Source: Marinobacter sp. THAF197a (lineage in GTDB: Bacteria; Pseudomonadota; Gammaproteobacteria; Pseudomonadales; Oleiphilaceae). From it: a stretch of DNA of 64,000 bases. The notes below the pieces were generated by a model, which ran no database searches, was not told the origin of the DNA, and saw only the letters and a program-made list of their open reading frames with translations. Made by a program: the position numbers and the translations under genes. The stretch covers positions 310,001 to 374,000 of the forward strand of contig NZ_CP045324.1 in assembly GCF_009363275.1 (NCBI RefSeq), read 5' to 3'. This document shows, one piece after another, positions 41,837 to 50,456 of this stretch; the first letter of the stretch is position 1, and the number at the start of each line of letters is the position of its first letter.

Positions 41837-41966
41837 CGTTCAATAAACCCCGCTCGCCCTGAAACCGTTCCGACAAGCTTTAAACCTGATTGCGTACTGC
41901 ACGCCCTGCGGGCATGCTCCGAAAGCAGTTTAACAGGTGATGCCCATCCGGTGTTAACCCTCCTCG

Positions 41967-43376
41967 TCAGGGCTTGGCGGAGAGTTTTACCGTCATCGCA
42001 CTGTAGCCTCGTACAAAATTGGACTGAACGTACTCGGGCTCTGCCAAAACTTCAATACGGTCAAAGCGTTTCAGTATCTCCTCCCATAAGATCCTGAGCT
42101 GCAATTCTGCCAGGCGGTTACCCATGCAGCGGTGCACGCCGAAACCGAAGGAAAGATGCTTACGCACGTTTTTCCGATCAATAATGAACTGGTCCGGGTC
42201 TTGCTCGAAGGCCCGCTCATCCCGATTGCCCGAGGCGTACCACATCACCACCTTGTCACCCTCTTTGATGATCTGGCCGTTTAGTGTCACGTCTTTTTTG
42301 GCCACTCGGCGCATGTAGGCCAAGGGTGTTTGCCAGCGGATGATCTCGGACACCATATTGGGAATCAGCTCGGGATTCTGTTTGAGTTTTGTGAACTCCT
42401 CTGGAAACTGGTTAAGCGCCAGCACGCCTCCGGTCATGGAATTACGGGTGGTATCGTTGCCGCCGATGATCAGCAGCACCATGTTGCCCATAAACTCCAT
42501 GGGGTGGTTGATCATATCCCGGGTGTCCTCGTTGGCCAGCAGCAAGCTGATCAGATCGAATCCGGTTTCTTCGCCAGCAGCTTTCCGTGCCTCCTTTTCT
42601 CGCCACAACAACGACATCTGCTGCGCCATATCGGCGGCCGCCCGGAAAAACTCGTCACGGTTGGCGTGCCCCCCGGTGGATTCCGGCGCGCCGGAGGCCA
42701 CATCCGACCAGTAAGCCAATTTGTGGCGCTGCTCAAAGGGGAAATCGAACAGGGTGGCCAGCATACGGGAAGTGAGTTCAACCGATACCCGTTGGACCCA
42801 GTCAAAAGGCTCATCCACCGGCAGGTGGTCCAACACGTCGGCGGTGCGGCTACGAATCAGCGCTTCCATTTGTGCCAGGTTCTTAGGCGCCACCACTCCC
42901 TGCACGGCCTGGCGCTGGGCGTCGTGTTTGGGCGGGTCCATGGCAATAAAGGTTTCAATCTCCAGGCCCTCGGGCTGAGGCCCGATGGAAATGATGGGTT
43001 CCGCAGAGAACAGGTCATGGCGGGTGTCGACAAATAGGATGTCTTCATAGCGGGTGATCGACCAGAACGGGCCGAACGGACTGTGCTTCTGGAAATGCAC
43101 CGGGCACTCATCCCGCAACCGCTTGAAATAGGATCGCCACAGGCCTTGTCGATACAGGAAGGGGTTGCTGACGTCGATGTCTTGCAGTGCCAGGGTCGAT
43201 ACATCCGGCAGCGGAGCCTCCTGGAATACTGGGACGGCCCGGCTCCTGCCGGTCCGCTGTTTGACGTTCTGAACGGCGTGGGCGCCGCGGACTTGCCAGT
43301 GAACAGGGATCATCGCCGCAGCCTTATCCATAACCGGCTTCAGTGCGGGCTCAATCAGTGAACTCAGAAGGCTCAT
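41967..43376 (-). CDS. CYP153-family cytochrome P450 alkane/fatty acid terminal hydroxylase
   Basis: A 469-residue soluble P450. Haem ligand Cys417 lies in FGFGVHRCMGN; the I-helix is GGNDTTRNS (305-313) and ExxR is EIIR (344-347). The stretches DIDVSNPFLYRQG, FGPFWSITRYEDILFVD and FIAMDPPKHDAQR are hallmarks of CYP153A, close to the enzyme known from Marinobacter aquaeolei. It hydroxylates the terminal carbon of medium-chain alkanes or fatty acids. Ferredoxin lies 75 bases upstream in the same direction. No reductase gene follows; the next gene downstream is a cell-wall peptidase. Confidence 0.95.
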   Translation of the reverse strand: MSLLSSLIEPALKPVMDKAAAMIPVHWQVRGAHAVQNVKQRTGRSRAVPVFQEAPLPDVSTLALQDIDVSNPFLYRQGLWRSYFKRLRDECPVHFQKHSPFGPFWSITRYEDILFVDTRHDLFSAEPIISIGPQPEGLEIETFIAMDPPKHDAQRQAVQGVVAPKNLAQMEALIRSRTADVLDHLPVDEPFDWVQRVSVELTSRMLATLFDFPFEQRHKLAYWSDVASGAPESTGGHANRDEFFRAAADMAQQMSLLWREKEARKAAGEETGFDLISLLLANEDTRDMINHPMEFMGNMVLLIIGGNDTTRNSMTGGVLALNQFPEEFTKLKQNPELIPNMVSEIIRWQTPLAYMRRVAKKDVTLNGQIIKEGDKVVMWYASGNRDERAFEQDPDQFIIDRKNVRKHLSFGFGVHRCMGNRLAELQLRILWEEILKRFDRIEVLAEPEYVQSNFVRGYSAMTVKLSAKP

Positions 43377-43451
43377 ACAATACCTCGTTTAACTCCGTTG
43401 TTTGGTCATCGCCGAATATGCTGCGCCGGCATCTACAACCCTGTTGGCCGC

Positions 43452-43772
43452 CTACATCTGAAACTCGGGCAGACGCACGATCAGGCCATCCAAGGCTTCC
43501 GAGACGGTGACCTGGCAAGACAAGCGGGAGGTGTCGGTTTTCTCCGGTGTGAGGCCGAGCATGCCCTGTTCATCGGCATTGATGTTGCCGGTGGACTGAA
43601 TCCAGTCCTGATCAACAATCACATGGCAGGTGCCGCAGGCACAGGCGCCGCCGCAATCGGCGTCGATTCCGGGGATGCCGTTGTCAACGGCGGTCTGCAT
43701 CAGCGTCTGGCCCTCGGCAATCTCGACCACATGGGTGGTGCCGTTGTGCTCGATAAATGTGATCTGACCCAT
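43452..43772 (-). CDS. [2Fe-2S] ferredoxin for the CYP153 hydroxylase
   Basis: A 106-residue adrenodoxin/putidaredoxin-type ferredoxin. Cluster cysteines are C40, C46, C49 and C86 (ADCGGACACGTCH and RLSCQV), the C-x5-C-x2-C-xn-C pattern of P450 ferredoxins. It carries single electrons from a reductase to the P450 encoded directly downstream. An adjacent ferredoxin reductase, normally part of such clusters, is not found, so it must be supplied from elsewhere in the genome. Confidence 0.94.
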   Translation of the reverse strand: MGQITFIEHNGTTHVVEIAEGQTLMQTAVDNGIPGIDADCGGACACGTCHVIVDQDWIQSTGNINADEQGMLGLTPEKTDTSRLSCQVTVSEALDGLIVRLPEFQM

Positions 43773-43933
43773 AGGTGCTTTACCTCTGTTGTTTTTGGAG
43801 TTAACTCAGTGAAGGCCAGATTACGTTCAGTGAGAGGTGGGTGGCAGGTCATTAATTGACAGAGCGGGGTCATTTAAAGACACTCAAAACATCCGCCTGT
43901 CTGCATTAGCGGACGGTTATCCGGCGCTCATAC

Positions 43934-44986
43934 ATGGATACAAGAATAACGATGCGCGACATTGACCTGAGCCAGCCGTGTATTCCCTCGAACTACAGCC
44001 GTTTGATTGCCCGGGAGCTGGGCTTGCAAGCCAGGGGTGTGTCAGACCTGCTGGCGATGACTCAGTTGTCGGTTGATCAGCTCCTGCAGGAAGACACCTT
44101 GCTGACCCCGCAGCAGCAACTGCAGATACTGCAAAACAGTTTGCAGCTGGCGAATGACGACACCTTCGGGTTACGCCTGGGCCGGCGCCTGACGTCGCCC
44201 ACCCACGGCGCCATGGGGTTTCTGGTCAACAGCAGCCCGGACCTGCTGACGGCCATTCGGGCTTTCCAGGTCTTCCTGCCAACCCGGATGAACCTCGCCC
44301 GCCTGGAAATGGCCACCAGGGATGGCTGGCTGGAGCTGACCTGCCATTTTCATATGGAGCTGCCCGAGCAGCTGCAGCGGGTGCTGAGTGAAAGCTTTGC
44401 GGTGATCTTTTTTGATTGTGCCGAGTTTATCGTGGGCCGGCCGGTGAAGGAGGTGGCGTGTGGTTTCCTGCATGAGGCGCCGGCTTACCGGGATTGCTAC
44501 GCTGACTACATTCCCGGTGCGATTACGTTTGGGGCAACCTCCCTGGCGCTGAACATCCCGCTCGACGTGTGCAAGGAGCCCAATGCGTCCGCCAACCATG
44601 AGAACTACATGATGGCGCTGAAGCAGTGTGAAGGCATGCTGGCGCAATTGCAGTCAGACCGTGAGAGCTGCAAATACCAGGTACAGAAAATGATGCTTTC
44701 TCATCCGCCGGGAGTCTTGACAGAGGAAGAGGCCGCCGCCGCGCTGTTTATCTGCAAGCGCACACTCGCCAGAAGACTGAAAGCGGAAGGCACCAGCTTT
44801 CGACAGCTCAGGGACGGCATCCTGTCGCAGCAGGCGATCGGATATCTCCGCGACAGCTCGGTGTCTGTTGAAGCCATTGCGGAGCTGCTTAATTACCACG
44901 ATGGCGCCAATTTCCGCAGGGCATTCAAGCGGTGGTTTGGCGTTGCGCCGGATCAGTATCGTCGGCAGCTGATATCACAACCGTGA
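43934..44986 (+). CDS. AraC-family regulator, probably of the CYP153 genes
   Basis: A 350-residue regulator of the arabinose-binding-domain AraC group (OruR/ArgR-like). The ligand domain (residues about 20-205) contains FGLRLGRRLTSPTHGAMGFL; the C-terminal domain (about 245-345) has two helix-turn-helix units, EEAAAALFICKRTLARRLKA and SVEAIAELLNYHDGANFRRA ending with FKRWFGVAPDQYRRQ. It is divergent from the ferredoxin and P450 genes across a 161-base gap, the arrangement seen with AraC-type activators of CYP153 clusters. Inducer probably an alkane or derived alcohol/acid. The ATG has no clear ribosome site; the next ATG at 43952 is possible. Confidence 0.88.
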   Translation: MDTRITMRDIDLSQPCIPSNYSRLIARELGLQARGVSDLLAMTQLSVDQLLQEDTLLTPQQQLQILQNSLQLANDDTFGLRLGRRLTSPTHGAMGFLVNSSPDLLTAIRAFQVFLPTRMNLARLEMATRDGWLELTCHFHMELPEQLQRVLSESFAVIFFDCAEFIVGRPVKEVACGFLHEAPAYRDCYADYIPGAITFGATSLALNIPLDVCKEPNASANHENYMMALKQCEGMLAQLQSDRESCKYQVQKMMLSHPPGVLTEEEAAAALFICKRTLARRLKAEGTSFRQLRDGILSQQAIGYLRDSSVSVEAIAELLNYHDGANFRRAFKRWFGVAPDQYRRQLISQP

Positions 44987-45015
44987 TTGTCGGGGCCGAC
45001 GCGGTGGGCTTGGTC

Positions 45016-45264
45016 TCAGGCGAGACAAATACGATAACGGATCACACCGTTATCTTCTTCGTGGACCGATTCAATCCTGTGGCCCGTGATCTCGCACAAC
45101 GCCTGTAGATCACGGCGGCCGCTGACGTCATCCGCCAGGAATTCCACCCGGGTGCCACTGGGCAGTCCCTGAGTGCGTTTCTTGAAGCGCAGAACCGGAA
45201 GCGGGCATACCAGACCGACAGCGTCGATCTGGTATACCTCTGCCTGGTCAGTCAAGGCGCACAC
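45016..45264 (-). CDS. TusA-like sulfurtransferase at the end of the fdh operon
   Basis: An 82-residue TusA-family protein with the sulfur-carrying VGLVCPLPVLRFKKR motif (CPxP). TusA passes sulfur to FdhD for formate dehydrogenase activation and to tRNA modification in E. coli; here it comes last in the fdh operon, suggesting a dedicated sulfur relay to FdhD or the molybdenum cofactor. Start is uncertain: GTG at 45264 gives the normal family length, TTG at 45255 or 45300 are possible. Its start region overlaps the 41-residue peptide gene in another frame. Confidence 0.82.
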   Translation of the reverse strand: MCALTDQAEVYQIDAVGLVCPLPVLRFKKRTQGLPSGTRVEFLADDVSGRRDLQALCEITGHRIESVHEEDNGVIRYRICLA

Positions 45265-45373
45265 TCGTGGAGCTGCCTTGTTCCGCAGAGGACCAGCCAA
45301 ACTGGTTCAGTACCACCGGCGCACAAACGGCAATGACCAGGGCCACAACAAACGCGGCTGCCATAACTTTCAT
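45248..45373 (-). CDS. 41-residue membrane peptide in the fdh operon
   Basis: A small frame not long enough for a usual gene cutoff: MKVMAAAFVVALVIAVCAPV followed by VLNQFGWSSAEQGSSTSVRLD. It has one hydrophobic segment (about residues 5-22) and a short polar tail, so it is probably an inner-membrane peptide. Its ATG overlaps the stop of fdhC as ATGA (45370-45373), strong evidence for translation. It sits between the cytochrome b subunit and the TusA-like gene. It may be a small subunit or stabiliser of the FdhABC complex, akin to other single-helix subunits of respiratory enzymes; function is unknown. Confidence 0.7.
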   Translation of the reverse strand: MKVMAAAFVVALVIAVCAPVVLNQFGWSSAEQGSSTSVRLD

Positions 45374-46542
45374 GATGAACCCCCTTTGCCTTGTTTCGCT
45401 TCAACCTCTTCCACCCACAGGTCGTGATGCTGGCGCGCCCATTCACGGTCAACCTGGCCGTTGCCCATGGCATCAAACGCGCCTTCCATGCCAACCGAGC
45501 CGATGTAGATATGGGCGATGATGGCCACCATCATCGCGAAGGCAACGATTGAGTGCCAGATATTGGCGTATTGCATTTCTTCATGGGGTGTCAGCGCGGT
45601 CGGGAAGTCGGTACCGATAACGCTATTGATGACGCTGAAGGTGCCGGCGAACATGGGCATTTCAAACGGGAACAGCAGCGACAGGCCTGACAGGGACACA
45701 GAGACACCCAGCAGCATCACGGTCCAGAAAATGATCTTCTGGCCGGCATTGAACTTCTTCGAGGAGGGGTGGGACTTGGTGAAGATGCCGCCGCCCGCCT
45801 TGATCCACTGCCAGTCCAGCTTGTTGGGTATGTTGTGCACTACCCACATGCAGAAGGTCATTATCAGGCCCAGCATAAAGGCCCAGGCAATGTTGTTGTG
45901 CAACCACTTGGAGCCCACGGCGAGGGTTGAATAGGCCTCGTGCCCGATGACCGGGATCAGGAAACTTCGCCCCATCAGGGTGATCAGGCCGGTCAGGGCC
46001 AGGGCGATAAACGAACCTGCCAACAGCCAATGGCCAAAGCGTTCGATGGCTTTGAACCGTTCGATTTTGGTACCGGAAGGGCCACCATCAATCATGATTT
46101 TGCCGCGAACAAAGTAGAACACCACCAGCAGCAGAATGATGCCCAGAAGGGCGCCACCGCCGTAAGTGATCATGGGGCCTTCCCGGAGCTTGTACCAGGG
46201 CATGCCGCCGTCCTGAATCAGCACATCGGCCCCGGGGCCCCTGGCCTGGGTTTTGATATCGCTCTGGTTATAGCGGATGCCCCGCCAGACATCGGAGTCT
46301 GACACACCGCCCCGGGTGCCCAGTTGCTCCGTGATCGGTTTGGCGTTGGCCGGGTTGCCGAGGTTTTCAGACCGGAATGACTCGTCCATTTTCAGCTGTT
46401 GCTGGCGAGCCATGATATCTTCGAGGGTTTGTGCGCCCCCGGTCGCGGTTCGATCAACCGCCGGAGCATTATCCGCCCAGGCAGGGTTGAAAAGCAGTGT
46501 CGCCATTGCAAGCAGGGCGGCACCCAATAGTGTTGTTTTCAT
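45370..46542 (-). CDS. fdhC: Formate dehydrogenase cytochrome b subunit (gamma)
   Basis: A 390-residue membrane subunit. A signal peptide (LLAMATLLFNPAWA) leads a periplasmic stretch of about 100 residues, then a hydrophobic segment (GALLGIILLLVVFYFV near 130) and four more with haem-ligand histidines in FKAIERFGHWLLAGS, LHNNIAWAFML and IWHSIVAFAMMVAIIAHIYIG. It takes electrons from the Fe-S subunit to quinone, as in FDH-N/FDH-O, though the long extracytoplasmic N-terminus is the variant found in FdoI-like proteins of other proteobacteria. The stop overlaps the following 41-residue gene. Confidence 0.93.
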   Translation of the reverse strand: MKTTLLGAALLAMATLLFNPAWADNAPAVDRTATGGAQTLEDIMARQQQLKMDESFRSENLGNPANAKPITEQLGTRGGVSDSDVWRGIRYNQSDIKTQARGPGADVLIQDGGMPWYKLREGPMITYGGGALLGIILLLVVFYFVRGKIMIDGGPSGTKIERFKAIERFGHWLLAGSFIALALTGLITLMGRSFLIPVIGHEAYSTLAVGSKWLHNNIAWAFMLGLIMTFCMWVVHNIPNKLDWQWIKAGGGIFTKSHPSSKKFNAGQKIIFWTVMLLGVSVSLSGLSLLFPFEMPMFAGTFSVINSVIGTDFPTALTPHEEMQYANIWHSIVAFAMMVAIIAHIYIGSVGMEGAFDAMGNGQVDREWARQHHDLWVEEVEAKQGKGGSS

Positions 46543-46587
46543 CAGAGTGCTCCAGCGGAATGGACCAAAAGAAGACGTCGCCGCAAT

Positions 46588-46617
46588 CAGTTCCGGGGCC
46601 CTGGGGCCCCGGAACTG
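46588..46617 (-). other. Long hairpin between fdhB and fdhC
   Basis: Perfect 13-bp stem (46588-46600 with 46605-46617), CTGG loop, very GC-rich, lying 10 bases after the fdhB stop and 45 before fdhC. No T-run follows on the minus strand, so an mRNA-stabilising or attenuating element inside the operon is likelier than a full terminator. Confidence 0.6.
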
Positions 46618-46627
46618 TCCGGTGGGC

Positions 46628-47236
46628 TTAAGCGCCCTTCTTCTCGTAAGCTGTGCCCCATCCCCAGGCGCCGGAACCGAAACCGCGGTTCACCACTCGC
46701 TGGCGATAGATGTCCGAAACCGTGTTGCCATCACCGGCCAACAGGGCTTTGGTTGAGCACATTTCCGCACAGAGCGGCAGCTTGCCCTCTGCAATACGGT
46801 TGCGACCGTACTTGTTGAACTCCGTGGTTGAATGGTCTTCCTCAGGACCACCTGCACAGAACGTACACTTGTCCATCTTGCCACGGCTGCCAAAGTTGCC
46901 CGCCTGGGGGAACTGCGGCGCGCCGAAGGGGCAGGCGTAAAAACAATAGCCGCACCCAATACACAGGTCCTTGGAGTGCAGCACGATGCCGTCTGCGGTC
47001 TGGTAGAAGCAGTCTGTTGGGCAAACGGCCATACAGGGCGCGTCTGAACAGTGCATGCAGGCTACCGAGATAGACCGCTCACCGGGTTTACCATCCTCGA
47101 TGGTGACCACGCGGCGGCGGTTAATGCCCCAGGGGACTTCGTGCTCGTTCTTACAGGCTGTCACGCAAGCATTACATTCGATGCAGCGCTCGGCGTCACA
47201 AAGGAATTTTGCTCTTGCTTGTCCTTCAAGTGCCAT
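46628..47236 (-). CDS. fdhB: Formate dehydrogenase iron-sulfur subunit (beta)
   Basis: A 202-residue ferredoxin-like subunit with four [4Fe-4S] clusters: CIECNACVTACKNEH near residue 18, CMHCSDAPCMAVCPTDC near 62, CIGCGYCFYACPFGAPQ near 92 and a CTFCAGG...C group. It wires electrons from FdhA to FdhC. It lacks the C-terminal membrane helix of E. coli FdnH, so it must be held through FdhC. GAGG precedes the ATG, 15 bases after fdhA. No signal: it would travel out with FdhA through the Tat system. Confidence 0.95.
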   Translation of the reverse strand: MALEGQARAKFLCDAERCIECNACVTACKNEHEVPWGINRRRVVTIEDGKPGERSISVACMHCSDAPCMAVCPTDCFYQTADGIVLHSKDLCIGCGYCFYACPFGAPQFPQAGNFGSRGKMDKCTFCAGGPEEDHSTTEFNKYGRNRIAEGKLPLCAEMCSTKALLAGDGNTVSDIYRQRVVNRGFGSGAWGWGTAYEKKGA

Positions 47237-47251
47237 GGTCTACACCTCTTG

Positions 47252-50137
47252 TTATGCTGGTTCGATGGCACACAGGGTGCACTTGGTCTCTTGCATCTGC
47301 GTGACCGAGTCGTACCCGTATGTCTGAACGGTGTTTGTGGATTCACCCAATACGTAAGGATCGGCACCCTTTGGATATTTGTGCCTGCGATCCTCGCCTT
47401 GCAGGTGACCGCCGAAGTGGAATGGCATGAAGGCCACGCCTTCACCAACCCTTTCGGTAACCATTGCTTTCACCTTGATGCGCGCGCCCTCCGGGCCAGA
47501 CACCCAGACATCCCTGCCGTCGCGAATGTTCATGTTATTCGCGTCGCGCGGATTTACCTCAATGAACATGTCCTGCTGGAGTTCTGCCAGCCAGGGGTTT
47601 GAGCGGGTTTCGTCGCCACCCCCTTCGTATTCCACCAGTCGACCGGAGGTCAGAATGATGGGGAAGTCCTTGCTGAAGTCATTCTTCTGAATCGATTCGT
47701 ACAGCGTTGGCACTCGCCAGAAGGTCTTGTCAGCGTAGGTTGGATAGTCCTCGATCAGGTCGCGACGATTGGTATACAGCGGTTCACGGTGCAGTGGCAC
47801 GGGGTCCGGGAAGTTCCAGACGATGGTGCGGGCCTTGGCATTACCGAAGGGCGCGCATTCGTGCTTGATGGCCACCCGCTGGATACCGCCTGACAGGTCC
47901 GTTTTCCAGTTCGCGGTTGGTCCGCCAACAGCTTCGATGGCAGCCCGTTCCTCTGCGGTCAGATCGCTGTCCCAGCCCAGATCCATCAGCATTTGCATGG
48001 TGAATTCCGGGTAACCATCCTTGATTTCGGAGTCTTTGGAGTAAACACCGTCTGCCAGAATGTTCTGGCCGTTGTGTTCCACCCCGAATCGCGCCCGGAA
48101 GGTGAGGCCGCCTTTGGAGACTGGCACCGACATGTCGTACAGGATATGCGTACCCGGGTGGTTCATCTCCGCTGTGCCCCAGCAGGGCCAGGGCAAACCG
48201 TAGGTGTCTCCATCACAGGGTCCGCCCACTGCGCGCAAGGTGGTCTTGTCGAAGTGGTGCTGATACTGCATGTGTTTTTTCAGGCGCTCTGGCGACTGGC
48301 CGGTGTAGCCAATGGTCCACATGCCACGGTTGAACTCGCGGGTGATGTCCTCAATCAGTGGCTCGTTGCCCTCAATGGCGATATTGCGGAACATGCGATC
48401 GGTGAAGCCAAACTTGTCCGCAAGGAGCTTCATGATTTCGTGGTCGACCTTTGAATCGAACAGAGGCTCAATCACTTTTTCACGCCACTGCAGAGAGCGG
48501 TTCGAGGCGGTCACCGAACCTGTAGTCTCGAACTGGGTGGTGGCCGGCAGCAGGTAAGCACCATCTTTACGATCATGGAGCACCGCTGACACCGTCGGGA
48601 AGGGGTCCACCACAACCAGCAGGTCGAGCTTCTCCATGGCCTCTTTCATTTCCAGCATACGGGTCTGCGAATTAGGTGCATGGCCCCACAGCACCATGGC
48701 CCGGGTGTTGTCGGGCTGCTCGAGGTTTTCCTTGGCTTCCAGAACGCCATCTATCCAGCGGGATACCGGAATGCCTTTTTCGTTGATCATGGCCCGGGAT
48801 TTGCCATCTTTGTCCCAAGTGGCAAAACGACCCTTCAGCCAGTCCATGTCCTCTTCCCAGACCCGTGCCCAATGGGCCCAGGAACCGGCGGTCAGGCCGT
48901 AGTAGCCGGGCAGGGTATCGGCCAGTACGCCCAGATCGGTTGCGCCCTGTACGTTGTCGTGGCCGCGGAAAATGTTGGTGCCGCCGCCGGCTACGCCCAT
49001 ATTGCCCAGAGCCAGTTGCAGTACGCAGTAGGCACGGGTGTTGTTGTTGCCGTTGGTATGCTGGGTACCACCCATGCACCAGATCACCGTGCCCGGGCGA
49101 TTGTTGACCAAGGTACGGGCAACCCGCTCCAGTTGCGCTCCGGGTGCACCGGTTACTCGCTCTACCTCCTCGGGGTTCCAGCGTTTAACCTCTTCGCGAA
49201 TCTGCTCCATGCCATAAACGCGGGTGCGGATAAACTCTTTGTCTTCCCATTTATTTTCGAATATGTGCCAGAGAATGCCCCAGATCAGCGCGACGTCTGA
49301 ACCTGGGCGGAAGCGCACAAACTCGTCGGCATGAGCGGCCGTTCGGGTGAAGCGTGGATCGCAGACAATCAGTGGTGCGTTGTTTTCTTCCTTGGCTTTA
49401 AGAATGTGCAGCAGCGATACCGGGTGTGCTTCGGCCGGGTTGCCCCCTATCAGGAAGATGGCCTTGGAATTGTGGATGTCGTTGTAGGAGTTGGTCATCG
49501 CCCCGTAGCCCCAGGTATTGGCTACACCGGCAACGGTGGTGGAGTGACAGATCCTGGCCTGGTGGTCGACGTTGTTGGTGCCCCAGTAAGCGGCAAACTT
49601 CCGGAACAAATAGGCCTGCTCGTTGTTGAACTTCGCGCTGCCGAGCCAATAGACGGAATCCGGGCCGCTCTCGTCGCGAATCTGGAGCATCTTGTCGCCA
49701 ATCTCGTTGATGGCGTCGTCCCAGGAGATCTTCTGCCACTGACCGTTCACCATTTTCATGGGTGACTTCAGACGGCGCTCACCGTGGGCATGCTCCCGTA
49801 CCGAAGCGCCTTTGGCGCAGTGGGCGCCCATGTTGAAGGGGCTGTCCCATCCAGGCTCCTGACCAATCCAGGTGCCGTTCTGAACCTCCGCTTCCACCGT
49901 GCAGCCTACCGAGCAGTGGGTACACACGGATTTTCTGCGAACGACGTTTCCGCCTTCAGTCGATGGCGTTGAGGCCTGTACCCGTGTGGTTGGTAACGAC
50001 AACGCAGCCAGCCCGCCCACGGCAACTCCGGAGGCGGTCAAAAAGCCCCGTCGGTCCATGGTGGTTGCAGCGAGGGATGAAAGTAAAGAACCCGCCCGGG
50101 GGCCTTTCGCTACCCCGTTGGTTTTCTTCCTTAACAT
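47252..50137 (-). CDS. fdhA: Formate dehydrogenase catalytic subunit (alpha), Mo/W-bisMGD
   Basis: A 961-residue periplasmic molybdo/tungsto-enzyme oxidising formate to CO2. The N-terminus carries a twin-arginine signal (MDRRGFLTASG, near residue 27). A [4Fe-4S] site follows with Cys72, 75, 79 and 107, and the metal ligand is a cysteine, Cys198 in RICHSTTVAG, so no selenocysteine is required; there is no in-frame TGA. Further family blocks are GGNPAEAHP, WCMGGTQHTNG and FRGHDNVQGATDLG. I start at the ATG at 50137, eight bases after GAGG, rather than the TTG six bases earlier. The neighbouring tungstate transporter suggests tungsten as a possible metal. Confidence 0.96.
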   Translation of the reverse strand: MLRKKTNGVAKGPRAGSLLSSLAATTMDRRGFLTASGVAVGGLAALSLPTTRVQASTPSTEGGNVVRRKSVCTHCSVGCTVEAEVQNGTWIGQEPGWDSPFNMGAHCAKGASVREHAHGERRLKSPMKMVNGQWQKISWDDAINEIGDKMLQIRDESGPDSVYWLGSAKFNNEQAYLFRKFAAYWGTNNVDHQARICHSTTVAGVANTWGYGAMTNSYNDIHNSKAIFLIGGNPAEAHPVSLLHILKAKEENNAPLIVCDPRFTRTAAHADEFVRFRPGSDVALIWGILWHIFENKWEDKEFIRTRVYGMEQIREEVKRWNPEEVERVTGAPGAQLERVARTLVNNRPGTVIWCMGGTQHTNGNNNTRAYCVLQLALGNMGVAGGGTNIFRGHDNVQGATDLGVLADTLPGYYGLTAGSWAHWARVWEEDMDWLKGRFATWDKDGKSRAMINEKGIPVSRWIDGVLEAKENLEQPDNTRAMVLWGHAPNSQTRMLEMKEAMEKLDLLVVVDPFPTVSAVLHDRKDGAYLLPATTQFETTGSVTASNRSLQWREKVIEPLFDSKVDHEIMKLLADKFGFTDRMFRNIAIEGNEPLIEDITREFNRGMWTIGYTGQSPERLKKHMQYQHHFDKTTLRAVGGPCDGDTYGLPWPCWGTAEMNHPGTHILYDMSVPVSKGGLTFRARFGVEHNGQNILADGVYSKDSEIKDGYPEFTMQMLMDLGWDSDLTAEERAAIEAVGGPTANWKTDLSGGIQRVAIKHECAPFGNAKARTIVWNFPDPVPLHREPLYTNRRDLIEDYPTYADKTFWRVPTLYESIQKNDFSKDFPIILTSGRLVEYEGGGDETRSNPWLAELQQDMFIEVNPRDANNMNIRDGRDVWVSGPEGARIKVKAMVTERVGEGVAFMPFHFGGHLQGEDRRHKYPKGADPYVLGESTNTVQTYGYDSVTQMQETKCTLCAIEPA

Positions 50138-50226
50138 GTCCAATACCTCTCTCTTTTATTGTTCTCGTTCTACCGGGGGCAGGGTCATCCAAGAGCATCA
50201 CGCAATCTTGAACGGCCTGGCTCCGG

Positions 50227-50415
50227 TCAAAAGCGAGCCGATTCGAAATACTTGCGCGTATGTTCTGTGTCGCGCAGGCCGCTGCTTTTCGGTACGTCTT
50301 TAACGACCTCGGCTGCGGCGTTCGGTGCTACCGTCATTGCAACTGCAGCGGGGGCAGCGGCAACGGCCATCCGCAAAAAATGTCGGCGGCTGTTTTCTTT
50401 ATTACGGTCGTTCAT
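50227..50415 (-). CDS. Formate dehydrogenase region Tat-signal protein
   Basis: A 62-residue protein consisting of a twin-arginine signal (NSRRHFLRMAVAAAP) and a short tail ending DTEHTRKYFESARF, the TIGR02811-type 'formate dehydrogenase region TAT target' found next to fdhA in many bacteria. The cysteine-free tail is too short for an enzyme. It may escort FdhA or act as a small subunit. GGTGGAG precedes the ATG. It lies directly upstream of fdhA. Confidence 0.88.
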   Translation of the reverse strand: MNDRNKENSRRHFLRMAVAAAPAAVAMTVAPNAAAEVVKDVPKSSGLRDTEHTRKYFESARF

Positions 50416-50456
50416 ACAACATCTCCACCTGGTTCAGGGGATCGAGCTGATCCCGG

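Noticed and set aside
47252..50137. Selenocysteine in FdhA
   Set aside because: The frame is continuous with a cysteine codon at the metal ligand (RICHSTTVAG), so no Sec insertion element is needed.
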